From Palsa-1233 sp031367105 (GTDB lineage Bacteria > Gemmatimonadota > Gemmatimonadetes > Gemmatimonadales > GWC2-71-9), in assembly GCA_031367105.1 (NCBI GenBank), contig JANLPG010000120.1:1-64000 (forward strand): a DNA stretch of 64,000 nucleotides, read 5' to 3'. Made by a program: the position numbers and the translations under genes. Below are positions 36,894-50,809 of the stretch, piece after piece (positions within the stretch are counted from its first letter, which is position 1; the number at the start of each line of letters is the position of its first letter). The notes beneath the pieces are model-generated. The model was not told the origin of the DNA and did no database searches. It was given only the letters and a program-made list of their open reading frames with translations.

Positions 36894-38206
36894 TGAGCCT
36901 CACCGCGCGGGTGGCCGCCGCCGTCGACGCGCTGGTGCCCGCGGGTGCGACGTGTCTGGTGGGTGTCTCCGGCGGTCCCGATTCGCTCGCCCTGCTCGAC
37001 CTCCTTCACCTGACCGCGGCGCTGCACGGACGGAAACTGGTCGTCGGACACGTCGACCACGGCATCGCCGAGGGAAGCGACGGCATCGCCGATCGCACCG
37101 CCGCGCTGGCCGCCGAACGAGGCATCCCGATCCGGCGCGTCCGTCTCCAGCTCGGCGGTGGCGCGTCGGAGACGCGGGCCCGGGGAGCGCGCCGGGCGGC
37201 GCTCGTTGCGATGGCCCGCGATGTCGATGCCCGGTCGATCCTCTTGGGGCACCACGCCGATGATCAGGCCGAAACGGTCTTGCTACGGTTGTTGCGAGGG
37301 AGCGGCCCTGCGGGGCTGGCCGGGATGGCGGCCCGCTCGGGGCTCTGGGTCCGTCCGCTGCTGGGGGTCACTCGGGCGGAGCTGGCGGAGCACCTCGCCA
37401 GCCGCGGGTTGGCAGGGTGGCAGGATCCCGCCAACACCGATCCCCGGCACCTCCGATCGTGGCTCCGGGAAGCCATCCTGCCGCGGTTGGCGGAACGCTT
37501 GCCCGACCTCACTTCCCGGCTGCTTCGTGCGGCTCGGCAGGCCGCGGCAGCACGGCAAGGTTGGGATGCCGTCCCGGAACTGCTGGCAGGACTCGAACTC
37601 CGGACCGATTCTGGCGCCATTTCCGTTGCCGCACCCCCCCTGTGGGGGTATCGTTCAGAGGTGAGACACGCCGTCCTGGCAGCCCTCGGGCGGCGGTTCG
37701 GCATCCCCCTCGGCGAGCGTCGACTTTCGGCGATCGACCGGCTGGCGCACACGGCACACGGCACGGTTCGCCTCGCGGATACGCTCGAGGCGGAACTGTT
37801 CGACGGCAGGCTGACGTTGAAAACTCCGGTGACCGCCGCCGCGGAACCGATTGCGCTGGAGCTGGGCCAGTCGGTGCGGCTGGGTCGGGCGGCGTTCAGG
37901 GTCGAGAGCGCAGCGGATGGCGAAACCTCCCGGGGCGGCTGGAGTACCCAGCTGAAGCTGGGTCGATACGTCGCCCGTCCGTGGCGGCCAGGGGATCGCA
38001 TTCGTCCTCTAGGTGGCCAGGGCTCTCGGGCGGTTGCAGTGCTGCTGCGCGAAGCTCGGGTGCCAGTGGGCCGTCGGTCGGCGTGGCCGGTCGTCACAAC
38101 TGCCGACGACGCGACGATCGTGTGGGTACCGGGCATCTGCCGTGCAGATGCTGCTCTTCCCGAACCAGGAACCAGGGCGCTGCATGTCGAGTGTGCTTTC
38201 ACCTGA
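36893..38206 (+). CDS. tilS: tRNA(Ile)-lysidine synthetase
   Basis: A 437-residue enzyme that modifies the CAT anticodon of tRNA-Ile to read AUA. N-terminal PP-loop GVSGGPDSLALLDLL, the HVDHGI segment, and LGHHADDQAETVLLRLLRG with GLAGM are diagnostic; a C-terminal domain with RPWRPGDRIRPLG recognises the tRNA. ATG 36893 is preferred over the adjacent GTG 36890 because of the TGATG coupling. The order tilS-hpt-ftsH-folP is a widespread conserved cluster. Confidence 0.95.
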   Translation: MSLTARVAAAVDALVPAGATCLVGVSGGPDSLALLDLLHLTAALHGRKLVVGHVDHGIAEGSDGIADRTAALAAERGIPIRRVRLQLGGGASETRARGARRAALVAMARDVDARSILLGHHADDQAETVLLRLLRGSGPAGLAGMAARSGLWVRPLLGVTRAELAEHLASRGLAGWQDPANTDPRHLRSWLREAILPRLAERLPDLTSRLLRAARQAAAARQGWDAVPELLAGLELRTDSGAISVAAPPLWGYRSEVRHAVLAALGRRFGIPLGERRLSAIDRLAHTAHGTVRLADTLEAELFDGRLTLKTPVTAAAEPIALELGQSVRLGRAAFRVESAADGETSRGGWSTQLKLGRYVARPWRPGDRIRPLGGQGSRAVAVLLREARVPVGRRSAWPVVTTADDATIVWVPGICRADAALPEPGTRALHVECAFT

Positions 38207-38740
38207 GATGAAACGCCGCGCAGGCGGCCGTGAACTTCGGATCGTTTTCGACGAGACCACGATCGCGGAGCGCGTGCGTCAGCTCGGTGCCGAAATCACC
38301 GCGGCATATCCCGACGGCGATTTGCTGGTGCTCGGGCTGTTGAAGGGAAGTTTTATTTTCCTGAGCGATCTGGTTCGGCAGATCGACCGACCCCTGCATC
38401 TCGACTTCCTGGTTGCCAGCTCCTACGGGACCGGGACGGAATCGAGTGGCACCGTCCGGTTGTTGTACGACCCGGAGACGCCGCTTGAGGGAAAGCACCT
38501 GCTCATTGTCGAGGACATCATCGACAGCGGGCGGACGATGCAGCATCTGCTGAAGCTGCTGGATGCGCGCAATCCGGCCTCGCTGGCGGTCTGCGCGCTG
38601 CTGGACAAGAACCTGCTTCCGGAGCCGATCCCCCAGATGCGTTGGGTCGGATTTCCGGCACCCCCTGCGTTTCTGGTCGGATATGGCCTGGACCACGCGG
38701 AGGACTTTCGCCATCTCCCGTTTATTGGTGACTTGATCTG

Positions 38741-38741
<1 letters not shown>
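38184..38741 (+). CDS. hpt: Hypoxanthine phosphoribosyltransferase
   Basis: A 185-residue purine salvage enzyme. The PRPP loop is LLIVEDIIDSGRTMQHLL, with LGLLKGSFIFLSDL and SSYGTGTESSG as other family segments and GYGLDHAEDFRHLPFIG near the end. ATG 38184 gives a 23-nt overlap with tilS and has CAGGG about 8 nt ahead; ATG 38208 would give 177 residues and cannot be excluded. Stop overlaps the ftsH ATG. Confidence 0.95.
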
Positions 38742-40722
<1,981 letters not shown>

Positions 40723-40726
<4 letters not shown>

Positions 40727-41895
40727 TCGTCTCCCCACTCTCGGGTCGCGGCACCGCGATCCGGGACGCCCTCCTGTCCCACGGATGGGAGGGCGACGTC
40801 TGTCGGCTCACGGCCGAAGGACTCGAGGGCTCCGCCTTCCACGTGACCGACCTCCCCAGCGACACCATCGAGGCGATGCTGATGGTGGCCGCCCGCCTCG
40901 GACTCGAACTCATCACCGGCGACGACTGGATCATCCTCTCGGGTGCGCGCTCCCGGCTGGGAGCCTTTGCGAGGCCCTGGGTGCAGCCCGAGCCGGTGCG
41001 AGCCCTCTCCGATGCCATCGGGATGGCGATGCCGGGGGAGTCGGCTGCTTCGTGGAGCCACGCGCTCGGTGCCCAGTCGCTGGTGCGCCCGGTGATGATC
41101 GGCGTCATCAACGTCACGCCCGATTCATTCTCTGGCGGGGGTGGCCTCCTCGGAACGGACGACGCCTTGGCGGCGGTCGAACTTCTCCTCGAGGGCGGGG
41201 CCACGATGATTGATGTCGGTGGGGAATCGACCCGACCAGGCGCAGCTCCCGTCGATCTCGCGGAGGAATTGGCGCGCGTGATCCCGGTCATCGCGGCGAT
41301 CGCGGGTCGCTATCCATCGCTTCCGATATCGGTGGACACCGTGCGCGCCGCCACGGCCGAGGCCGCGCTCGACGTCGGCGCCGCGATCGTGAACGATGTG
41401 ACGGCCGGGCGTCACGACCCGGCGTTGCTTGGCGTCGTGGCGTCGCGGCGCGCCGGGGTGGTGCTGTCGCACTCGCGCGGCCCGCTCGGAGCCCTCGCCT
41501 CCTATCAACGTGCCGACTATCAGGGTGATGTCACCGATGCTGTCACGCGCGAGTTGAAGCTCTCCCTTGGCGCGGCGCGCGCTGCCGGCGTCGCCGACGC
41601 GGCGATCGTGCTGGACCCCGGCTTCGGCTTTTCCAAGACGCCGGCGCAGAACTTCCGGCTGTTGTCACAGCTCGATGCCTTGGCCTCGCTGGGCCGGCCG
41701 GTGCTGGTCGGGCCGTCTCGCAAACGATTCCTCGGGGACGCCACGGGCCGCCCGATCGACGACCGCGAGCGAGCGACCGCAGCCGTCTGTGCGCTTGCGC
41801 TCGATCGCGGTGCCCGGCTGTTCCGCTTGCACGACCCCGGCGCGTCCCGGGATGCGATCGCCATTGCGGCGGCCCTGCACCTGGGCGAGCCGTGA
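40723..41895 (+). CDS. folP: Dihydropteroate synthase with N-terminal extension
   Basis: A 390-residue enzyme joining pABA and dihydropterin pyrophosphate. The core (about 120-390) shows MIGVINVTPDSFSGGG, MIDVGGESTRPGA, VNDVTAGRHDP and LDPGFGFSKTPAQN, then GPSRKRFLG. About 120 residues precede the core, with a segment AMLMVAARLGLELITGDDW that resembles the N-terminal domain present in some clostridial-type DHPS proteins; its function is not established. GTG overlaps the ftsH stop by 4 nt. Confidence 0.95.
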
Positions 41896-44255
41896 CCGGC
41901 GCCAGGCCACCGTATCGCGCCGCCGCGCTGGCGGCGGCGGCGGTCCTGGCGGGCTACCTCGTCACCCTGGCACCTTCGGTCACCTTCTGGGATGCCGGTG
42001 AGTTCATTGCTGCGGCCAAAACGCTCGGCATTCCGCATCCGCCTGGCACACCGCTCTTCATCCTGATCGCCCACACCTGGGGAATGCTTTTCCCAGTGGG
42101 CGAATACGCCTGGCGACTCAACCTCCTCAGTGCGCTCTGCAGCGCCACCGCCGCAGGGTGCTGGTTCCTCGTCGCGCACGGGACCACCCAGCGGATGTAC
42201 GCTTCTCTGGACGCTGCCCCACGCCGCGCGATCGCACTCGGCAGCGGCGCCGCCGCCGCGCTGCTGACCGCGTTCTCATTCACCAACTGGCAGAATGCGG
42301 TCGAGACCGAGGTCTACAGCATTGCGATGCTCTCGATCGCACTGGCAGCGTGGTTGATGATCCGCTGGCGCGATTGCCGCGATGTAACCGGCGGGGGGCG
42401 GTTGCTGCTGCTGATCCTCTATCTCGGCAGTATTTCGATCGGGAATCACCTGCTCGCCTTGCTGGTGGGGCCAGCGCTGATCGCCGGGCTGATCGCCGAG
42501 TCGCACGGGCGACCGCTGCGCACGCGGGAAGCGGCGGCGGCCGAATGGGCCCGCATCGCCGTCGTGGCCACAGTCTGGGCGCTGCTGATCGCCTTCGGCC
42601 TCGGCAGCGGCAGCTTGACGCTCGTGGCAGGCGCGCTGGTGCTCGGCGCCGCGTGGACCGCGGCGCGCACCCGACAGTTCGCCTTCGCCGCGACCGCGCT
42701 GCTGATCGCCGTCGTCGGGGTCACTCCCTACCTCTTCCTGCTCTTTCGCGCACGACAGGGGCCGTGGCTCAATGAGGCCGACCCCGCGACTTGGGACGCG
42801 CTGCTGGGCGTGATCCGCCGGGCCCAGTATCCGATCCGCACTCCGCTCGACGATCCCACGGTGCTCCACGGCGCTGACAATCCCGGCCGCACGCTCACGC
42901 TCTTCGGCTATCAACTCGCGAATTATGTCCAGTACTTCGACTGGCAGTGGGCCAAATCGATTGGCGTGACGATCGCACCGTCGGCCGGACGATTGCTGGT
43001 TACCCTCGGTGCATTCTCGCTCGGCCTGCGGGGGGCGATGGCGCAGCGACGCGGCGACCGATCCGGCTTCTCGCTCCTGCTCACCCTCTGGGCCGCGACC
43101 GGACTCGGGTTGGTGGTGTACATGAACTTCAAACCTGGGGCCACGCTGGGCTACGATCGCTGGCCCGCGGGGGCTGATCACGAAGTCCGCGAGCGCGACT
43201 ATTTCTTCGTGGCGAGTTTCGTGGCGTGGGGCGTCTGGGTTGCGGTCGGAATCGGCGACCTGGTGCGGACGCTGATGCCTCGGCTCCGCGGCGCGGCACG
43301 CGGCGCGGTGCTCGGGCTGTTCGCAGTGGGGGCGATCCCGCTGCTGCTTAATGCTCGCGCGGCCACCCGGCACAGTGGGCCCGAGGCCACGCTGGCTCGC
43401 GACTTCGCACGGGCACTGCTGCAATCGGTCCCACCCGGCGGCATCCTCTTCACCTGGGGCGACAACGACACGTTCCCGCTCTGGTACGCGCAGGCGGTAG
43501 AAGGCGTGCGACGTGACGTCACCATCGTCTGTCTCGCGCTTGCCGAAACGCCGTGGTATATGCGCACGATGCGGGACGCGAAACGCGAGCCGGTCGACAG
43601 TGCCTCGCTCGCACCAGTGTGGCACGGGATGGCTGCCCCCTCGATCGATTTGCCGTTGCACGACCTGAGCGACGTCACCATTGACGCCTTCGCGCCACAG
43701 CGGATCGACCGGGACCTCTCGATGCCGCTGCGTAACGGGCTGGTGGTCGAGTTGCCACGTGGCACGGCGATTTACGGTAAAGACTTCCTGCTGCTGAGCA
43801 TCCTCCGGCAGAACGCCGGACGTCGACCGATCGCCTGGTCAGTCACCGCCGCACAGAAAATCTTCAATCTCGGCCCGCACCTGGTCCAGCAGGGACTCGC
43901 CCTCACGATGCCGCTCTCCCGGCCCGACGGCCGGGCGCTCGTCGGCGGGTCGGCCAGCGGTCCCGGCGGGGCCCTTCTCGACCTCGCAGCTACCCAGCGA
44001 TTGATGCTGGAGAGCTGGTCCTTCGGTTCGCTCTTCAACGAGGATCTCTCCCGGCTGGACGGCAACATCCAGGGGATGACCGGAACGATTGCCATCCCGT
44101 ACGCGCAGGTCGGGGTAGCGCTGGCCGCGCGGGGCGACCGGGCCGGCGCAATTGCCGCGCTGGAAAAGGCCCTCCGGCTGGCTCCGCAGCCGGCGATTCA
44201 GGCCGCCCTCAGGGAGCTGCGGAACGGCCAGGGCCTTCCCCCCTCGGCACCCTGA
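41892..44255 (+). CDS. DUF2723 polytopic membrane protein (glycosyltransferase-like)
   Basis: A 787-residue protein. The N-terminal segment APSVTFWDAGEFIAAAKTLGIPHPPGTPLF matches the DUF2723 signature (here split: APSVTFWDAGEFIAAAK and TLGIPHPPGTPLF), including the acidic DAGE thought to be catalytic in GT-C-like mannosyltransferases. About 12 hydrophobic helices follow. The exported C-terminal region contains FTWGDNDTFPLWYAQ, YLRRDVTIV-like strands and a final TPR-like helix pair. Donor and acceptor unknown; probably modifies exported proteins or envelope sugar. Last gene of the coupled run. Confidence 0.85.
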   Translation: MTGARPPYRAAALAAAAVLAGYLVTLAPSVTFWDAGEFIAAAKTLGIPHPPGTPLFILIAHTWGMLFPVGEYAWRLNLLSALCSATAAGCWFLVAHGTTQRMYASLDAAPRRAIALGSGAAAALLTAFSFTNWQNAVETEVYSIAMLSIALAAWLMIRWRDCRDVTGGGRLLLLILYLGSISIGNHLLALLVGPALIAGLIAESHGRPLRTREAAAAEWARIAVVATVWALLIAFGLGSGSLTLVAGALVLGAAWTAARTRQFAFAATALLIAVVGVTPYLFLLFRARQGPWLNEADPATWDALLGVIRRAQYPIRTPLDDPTVLHGADNPGRTLTLFGYQLANYVQYFDWQWAKSIGVTIAPSAGRLLVTLGAFSLGLRGAMAQRRGDRSGFSLLLTLWAATGLGLVVYMNFKPGATLGYDRWPAGADHEVRERDYFFVASFVAWGVWVAVGIGDLVRTLMPRLRGAARGAVLGLFAVGAIPLLLNARAATRHSGPEATLARDFARALLQSVPPGGILFTWGDNDTFPLWYAQAVEGVRRDVTIVCLALAETPWYMRTMRDAKREPVDSASLAPVWHGMAAPSIDLPLHDLSDVTIDAFAPQRIDRDLSMPLRNGLVVELPRGTAIYGKDFLLLSILRQNAGRRPIAWSVTAAQKIFNLGPHLVQQGLALTMPLSRPDGRALVGGSASGPGGALLDLAATQRLMLESWSFGSLFNEDLSRLDGNIQGMTGTIAIPYAQVGVALAARGDRAGAIAALEKALRLAPQPAIQAALRELRNGQGLPPSAP

Positions 44256-44284
44256 TTCTCCACCTTTCAGGAGCCCTCCCCGGT

Positions 44285-44290
44285 TAGATT
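44285..44290 (+). promoter_or_regulatory. Putative -10 element TAGATT of the yggS-like gene
   Basis: TAGATT eight nt before the ATG, exactly the arrangement seen at purN. No ribosome-binding site between, no clear -35. Confidence 0.45.
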
Positions 44291-44298
44291 TACCAGCT

Positions 44299-44978
44299 AT
44301 GTCCGAAGCGGCCCTGGCTGACCGTCTGGCCGAAGTGGCGGCCGTTATTGCCGAGCGCAGGGCAGTCGGGGGGTGGCAGCATTACGCCAGGGTGATTGCG
44401 GTCACCAAGACGCACGGCCCCGAGACCGTGCGCGCCGCCGCCGCCGCCGGACTGACGATGATAGGGGAGAATCGGGTCCAGGAGGCGCTCCCGAAACAGG
44501 ATGCCTGTGCCGGTCTCGGAGTCGAGTGGCACCTGATCGGGGGGCTGCAGCGCAACAAAGTGCGGCAGGCCGCGGGACGCTTTGCGATGATCCATTCGGT
44601 TGACCGGTTGGAGCTTGCCGAAGCACTCGATCGGCGGACCGCCCCGACCACTCGACAGTCCATCCTGGTGCAGGTGAACTGTTCGGCGGAACCACAGAAG
44701 GGCGGGGTGGAACCTGATGCGCTGGCGGCCCTGCTCGACGCGCTGCGTCGCTGCGAGCGACTCGAGGTGCGCGGTTTGATGACCCTGGCCGCTTTCACCG
44801 ATAACGAACAGTCTCAGCATCGGAGCTTTGCGCTGCTGCGCACGCTCCGCGACACGCTGGTGACCGAAGGGCACTCACTTCCCGAACTCTCGATGGGGAT
44901 GTCCGGTGACTACCCCGTCGCGGTGGAGGAAGGTGCCACGATGCTGCGGCTCGGGACCGTGCTGTTCGGTCCCCGCGA

Positions 44979-44982
<4 letters not shown>
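44299..44982 (+). CDS. YggS-family PLP homeostasis protein
   Basis: A 227-residue PLP-binding TIM-barrel protein controlling free PLP levels. The PLP Lys is in ARVIAVTKTHGPETV, with GENRVQEAL, WHLIGGLQRNKV, IHSVDRLELAEAL and LSMGMSGDYPVAVEEGATMLRLGTVLFG as family landmarks (split where long). ATG 44299 starts the ileS operon and may be leaderless. It ends in ATGA overlap with ileS. Confidence 0.95.
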
Positions 44983-48196
<3,214 letters not shown>

Positions 48197-48200
<4 letters not shown>

Positions 48201-48580
48201 CCAAGATTCAGCTGAAGCATCTCGAGGCGCGGCTACTCGAGGAACGGAGCCGGGTGATGAAGGAGCTCGGTTACTATGACGAGGCCTTCAATTCGACGCT
48301 GCAGGGATCCGACGGCGATCTGTCGTCCTACTCCTTCCATATGGCCGATCAGGGCACCGACGCAATGGAACGCGAGAAGCAGTATCTCTTCGCCTCGCAG
48401 GAGGGACGCTACCTCTGGCACCTCAATGAGGCGTTGCGCCGGCTCTACAACCAGCCCGACAAATTCGGCAACTGCCACCAGTGCGGCACGAAGATTGATT
48501 TCGAGCGACTGGACGCGCTGCCGCACGCACGACTCTGCATCTCGTGCAAGGAGAAGGAAGAGGATGGCAAGCGGCGTTAG
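48197..48580 (+). CDS. DksA/TraR-family zinc-finger protein
   Basis: A 127-residue coiled-coil/zinc-finger protein. N-terminal helices (KHLEARLLEERSRVMKEL) and the C-terminal finger C-x2-C-x17-C-x2-C (NCHQCGTKIDFERL and ARLCISCKE) match DksA-type RNA polymerase secondary-channel regulators. The DxxDxA tip motif of true DksA is not clearly present, so activity with ppGpp is uncertain. GTG overlaps ileS; its 3' end overlaps lspA. Confidence 0.88.
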
Positions 48581-49073
48581 TTGGCGGCCCCCGTTCTGGG
48601 GGCTGGTGGCCATCGTGGTGGTGCTCGACCGGATCACCAAGGTGCTGGCGGAGCGCGCGCTCGGCGCTGGAGAAGTCGCCTCGCTGGTCGGCGACACGGC
48701 GCAGCTTCGTCTTGTCCACAACCCCGGGGCGGCGTTCGGCCTCAACCTCGGCGCATACTCCCGCTGGATCTTCATGGCGATTGCGATCGTGACGGTGCTC
48801 TTCCTCTATCGGATGTGGAAGGAGACGGCACTCACTGAGCGGTTGCGGCTCTACGCGCTGGGATTCGTCGCGGGCGGTGCCGCGGGCAACCTGATCGATC
48901 GCTTCATCTCACCGCGCGGCGTCGTTGACTTCATCGACGTCGGCATCGGCGTCGCGCGGTGGCCCACGTTCAACGTCGCGGACATCGCGGTGTCCTGCGG
49001 CGCCGTGGCATTGGCGCTGTCGCTCTGGCGCGAAGATGCGCGGCGCGCGGCCGCGATCGTGCCACCCACGTGA
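48564..49073 (+). CDS. lspA: Lipoprotein signal peptidase
   Basis: A 169-residue, four-helix aspartyl protease cleaving prolipoproteins in the inner membrane. Catalytic Asp residues in NLIDRF and FNVADIAVS; other landmarks are DRITKVLAERAL, VHNPGAAFGL. ATG 48564 lies inside the dksA-like 3' end, 17 nt before its stop, and follows AAGGAAGAGG. The lipoproteins at 3694 and 20072 are likely substrates. Confidence 0.95.
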   Translation: MASGVSWRPPFWGLVAIVVVLDRITKVLAERALGAGEVASLVGDTAQLRLVHNPGAAFGLNLGAYSRWIFMAIAIVTVLFLYRMWKETALTERLRLYALGFVAGGAAGNLIDRFISPRGVVDFIDVGIGVARWPTFNVADIAVSCGAVALALSLWREDARRAAAIVPPT

Positions 49074-50068
49074 CCTGCTGCGTCCTGGTCGACTCGACCG
49101 AGCGCCTCGACCGCTTTCTCGCCGATCAATTGCAGATGTCGCGCACCGTGGCGGCACGCCTGGTGGCCGAGAAGGCAGTGTCGGTCAACGCCGTGGTGGC
49201 TCGCGCCTCACGCACGATGCAGCGCGGTGACCTCATCGAGGTGACGTTTCCTGAACACGAAGCACCCCGGACCTTCACGCCCAACCCGATCGGACTCACC
49301 ATCGTCTACGAAGACGACGACCTCGCCGTCATCGACAAGCCCGCCGGGCTGGTGGTGCATCCCGCACCGGGGCACTGGGACGACACCCTCGTTAATGCGC
49401 TGGTCGCACGCGGGACAACCCTCGGAGGCGGTGCCGAGGGGCGACCGGGAATCGTGCATCGACTTGATCGCGAGACCAGCGGACTGATCATTGTGTCAAA
49501 GACCGATCTCGCGCATCGTCGACTCGGTGCGATGATCGCCGCGCGCAAGGTCGCCCGCGTCTATGCCGCGATGATCTGGGGCCATCTCGACGAGCCGAAA
49601 ATCACCATCGAAGCGCCACTCGGTCGGAGTCATCGCGACCGCAAGCGTGTGGCGATCATCCCCGAGGGTCGCCCCGCCAAGACCGACGCGTTCGGGATCG
49701 CCCACCTTGGCCCGGTGGAGATCGTCCGGCTCGAACTGCACACCGGCCGTACCCACCAGATCCGGGTGCATCTCGAATCCATCGGACATCCGGTCGTCGG
49801 AGACCCGGTCTACACCGGGGGTGGTTGGAAGCGGATTTCCGGTGTGGGTCGCGCCCAGGCCAGGCTGCTCGCCTCGCTGGCACCGCGGCAGGCACTTCAT
49901 GCCGCCCTTCTGGCGTTCCGCCACCCCATCAGTGGCGAACCGCTCCGATTGACCTCTCCCTGGCCGCTCGACCTCTGGCCACTCCTGGAGACCGCGGCCG
50001 GCGCCGGTGTCCTTCCGAGTCGGGAGGAGGCGCTGTCGGCCATCGGCTTCGAAACCCAGCATGCCTGA
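49070..50068 (+). CDS. RluD-family 23S rRNA pseudouridine synthase
   Basis: A 332-residue enzyme. An S4 RNA-binding domain (LDRFLADQLQMSRTVAARLV) precedes the catalytic domain with VIDKPAGLVVHPAPGH, catalytic Asp in VHRLDRETSGLIIV, and HTGRTHQIRVHL. GTG 49070 overlaps the lspA stop. The lspA-rluD order is common. The 3' end overlaps cheW by 8 nt. Confidence 0.93.
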   Translation: MTCCVLVDSTERLDRFLADQLQMSRTVAARLVAEKAVSVNAVVARASRTMQRGDLIEVTFPEHEAPRTFTPNPIGLTIVYEDDDLAVIDKPAGLVVHPAPGHWDDTLVNALVARGTTLGGGAEGRPGIVHRLDRETSGLIIVSKTDLAHRRLGAMIAARKVARVYAAMIWGHLDEPKITIEAPLGRSHRDRKRVAIIPEGRPAKTDAFGIAHLGPVEIVRLELHTGRTHQIRVHLESIGHPVVGDPVYTGGGWKRISGVGRAQARLLASLAPRQALHAALLAFRHPISGEPLRLTSPWPLDLWPLLETAAGAGVLPSREEALSAIGFETQHA

Positions 50069-50423
50069 CAGCCTTCCGGCCGTTGGCGGTCTGGTGGTTC
50101 GGGTCGCCGGGACTCGCTGGTTCATCCCGGTGGACGGGGTGATCGAGGTCCTGCGAGATGCGACAATCGTCCGGGTGCCGGGTGGGGTGCCGGCGGTCCG
50201 GGGGATGGTCAACCACCGCGGCCGGATCATCACGGTGGCCGACCCGGTCCGAGCGCTGGGGCTCCCAGGGGAGGCGGGCGGTGCGCGGGAACTGGTGGTG
50301 GTCGAGTCGGAGAGCCGCCGTTTCGCCCTCGCGGTGGATGGTGTGGTGGAGCTGACCGCCGAACCGCGCACGGGCCTTGCAACATTGGATTTGATCCAGG
50401 TCGCCCACGCGATCTTTGCCTGA
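50061..50423 (+). CDS. CheW-like coupling protein
   Basis: A 120-residue single CheW domain (SH3-like beta barrels). ATG 50061 lies 8 nt before the rluD stop. Core motifs: WFIPVDGVIEVLRD, VPAVRGMVNHRGRIITVADP (the conserved G-x-x-N/H-x-R-G), FALAVDGVVEL. CheW normally links receptors to CheA in arrays; no receptor gene is near. First gene of the unusual 50061-61697 run. Confidence 0.9.
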   Translation: MPDSLPAVGGLVVRVAGTRWFIPVDGVIEVLRDATIVRVPGGVPAVRGMVNHRGRIITVADPVRALGLPGEAGGARELVVVESESRRFALAVDGVVELTAEPRTGLATLDLIQVAHAIFA

Positions 50424-50443
50424 CCCCTGTTCCCGGAGGACCG

Positions 50444-50809
50444 ATGGCCCAGCGGATCCTGATTTGTGATGACGCCATCTTCATGCGGACGATGATCGCC
50501 GATATCCTGACGGGTGCGGGGTACGAAATCGCCGGCGAGGCCGAAAGCGGCCTGCAGGCAGTCGAGCGCTACAAGGCAGTGAAGCCTGATCTGGTGACAA
50601 TGGACATCGTGATGCCCGATATGGGCGGCATCGACGCCGTCCGGGCGATCATCGCCAGCGACCCCGATGCCAAGATCCTGATGTGCAGCGCGATGGGCCA
50701 GCAGGCGCTGGTGGTCGAGGCCGTCCAGGCCGGCGCGAAGGACTTCGTGGTGAAGCCGTTCCAGCCGTCCCGGGTGCTCGAGGCCGTCAAGCGCGTTCTG
50801 GGCGAATGA
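50444..50809 (+). CDS. CheY-like response regulator
   Basis: A 121-residue stand-alone receiver. D9-D10, phosphoacceptor D54 in LVTMDIVMPDMGG, S82 and K104 (VVKPF) form the complete active site. An excellent GGAGG site precedes the ATG. Its stop overlaps the cheA ATG (ATGA), so it is probably the direct phosphoacceptor of that kinase. Output may be the GTPase/AAA+ part rather than a flagellar motor, since none is in the window. Confidence 0.93.
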   Translation: MAQRILICDDAIFMRTMIADILTGAGYEIAGEAESGLQAVERYKAVKPDLVTMDIVMPDMGGIDAVRAIIASDPDAKILMCSAMGQQALVVEAVQAGAKDFVVKPFQPSRVLEAVKRVLGE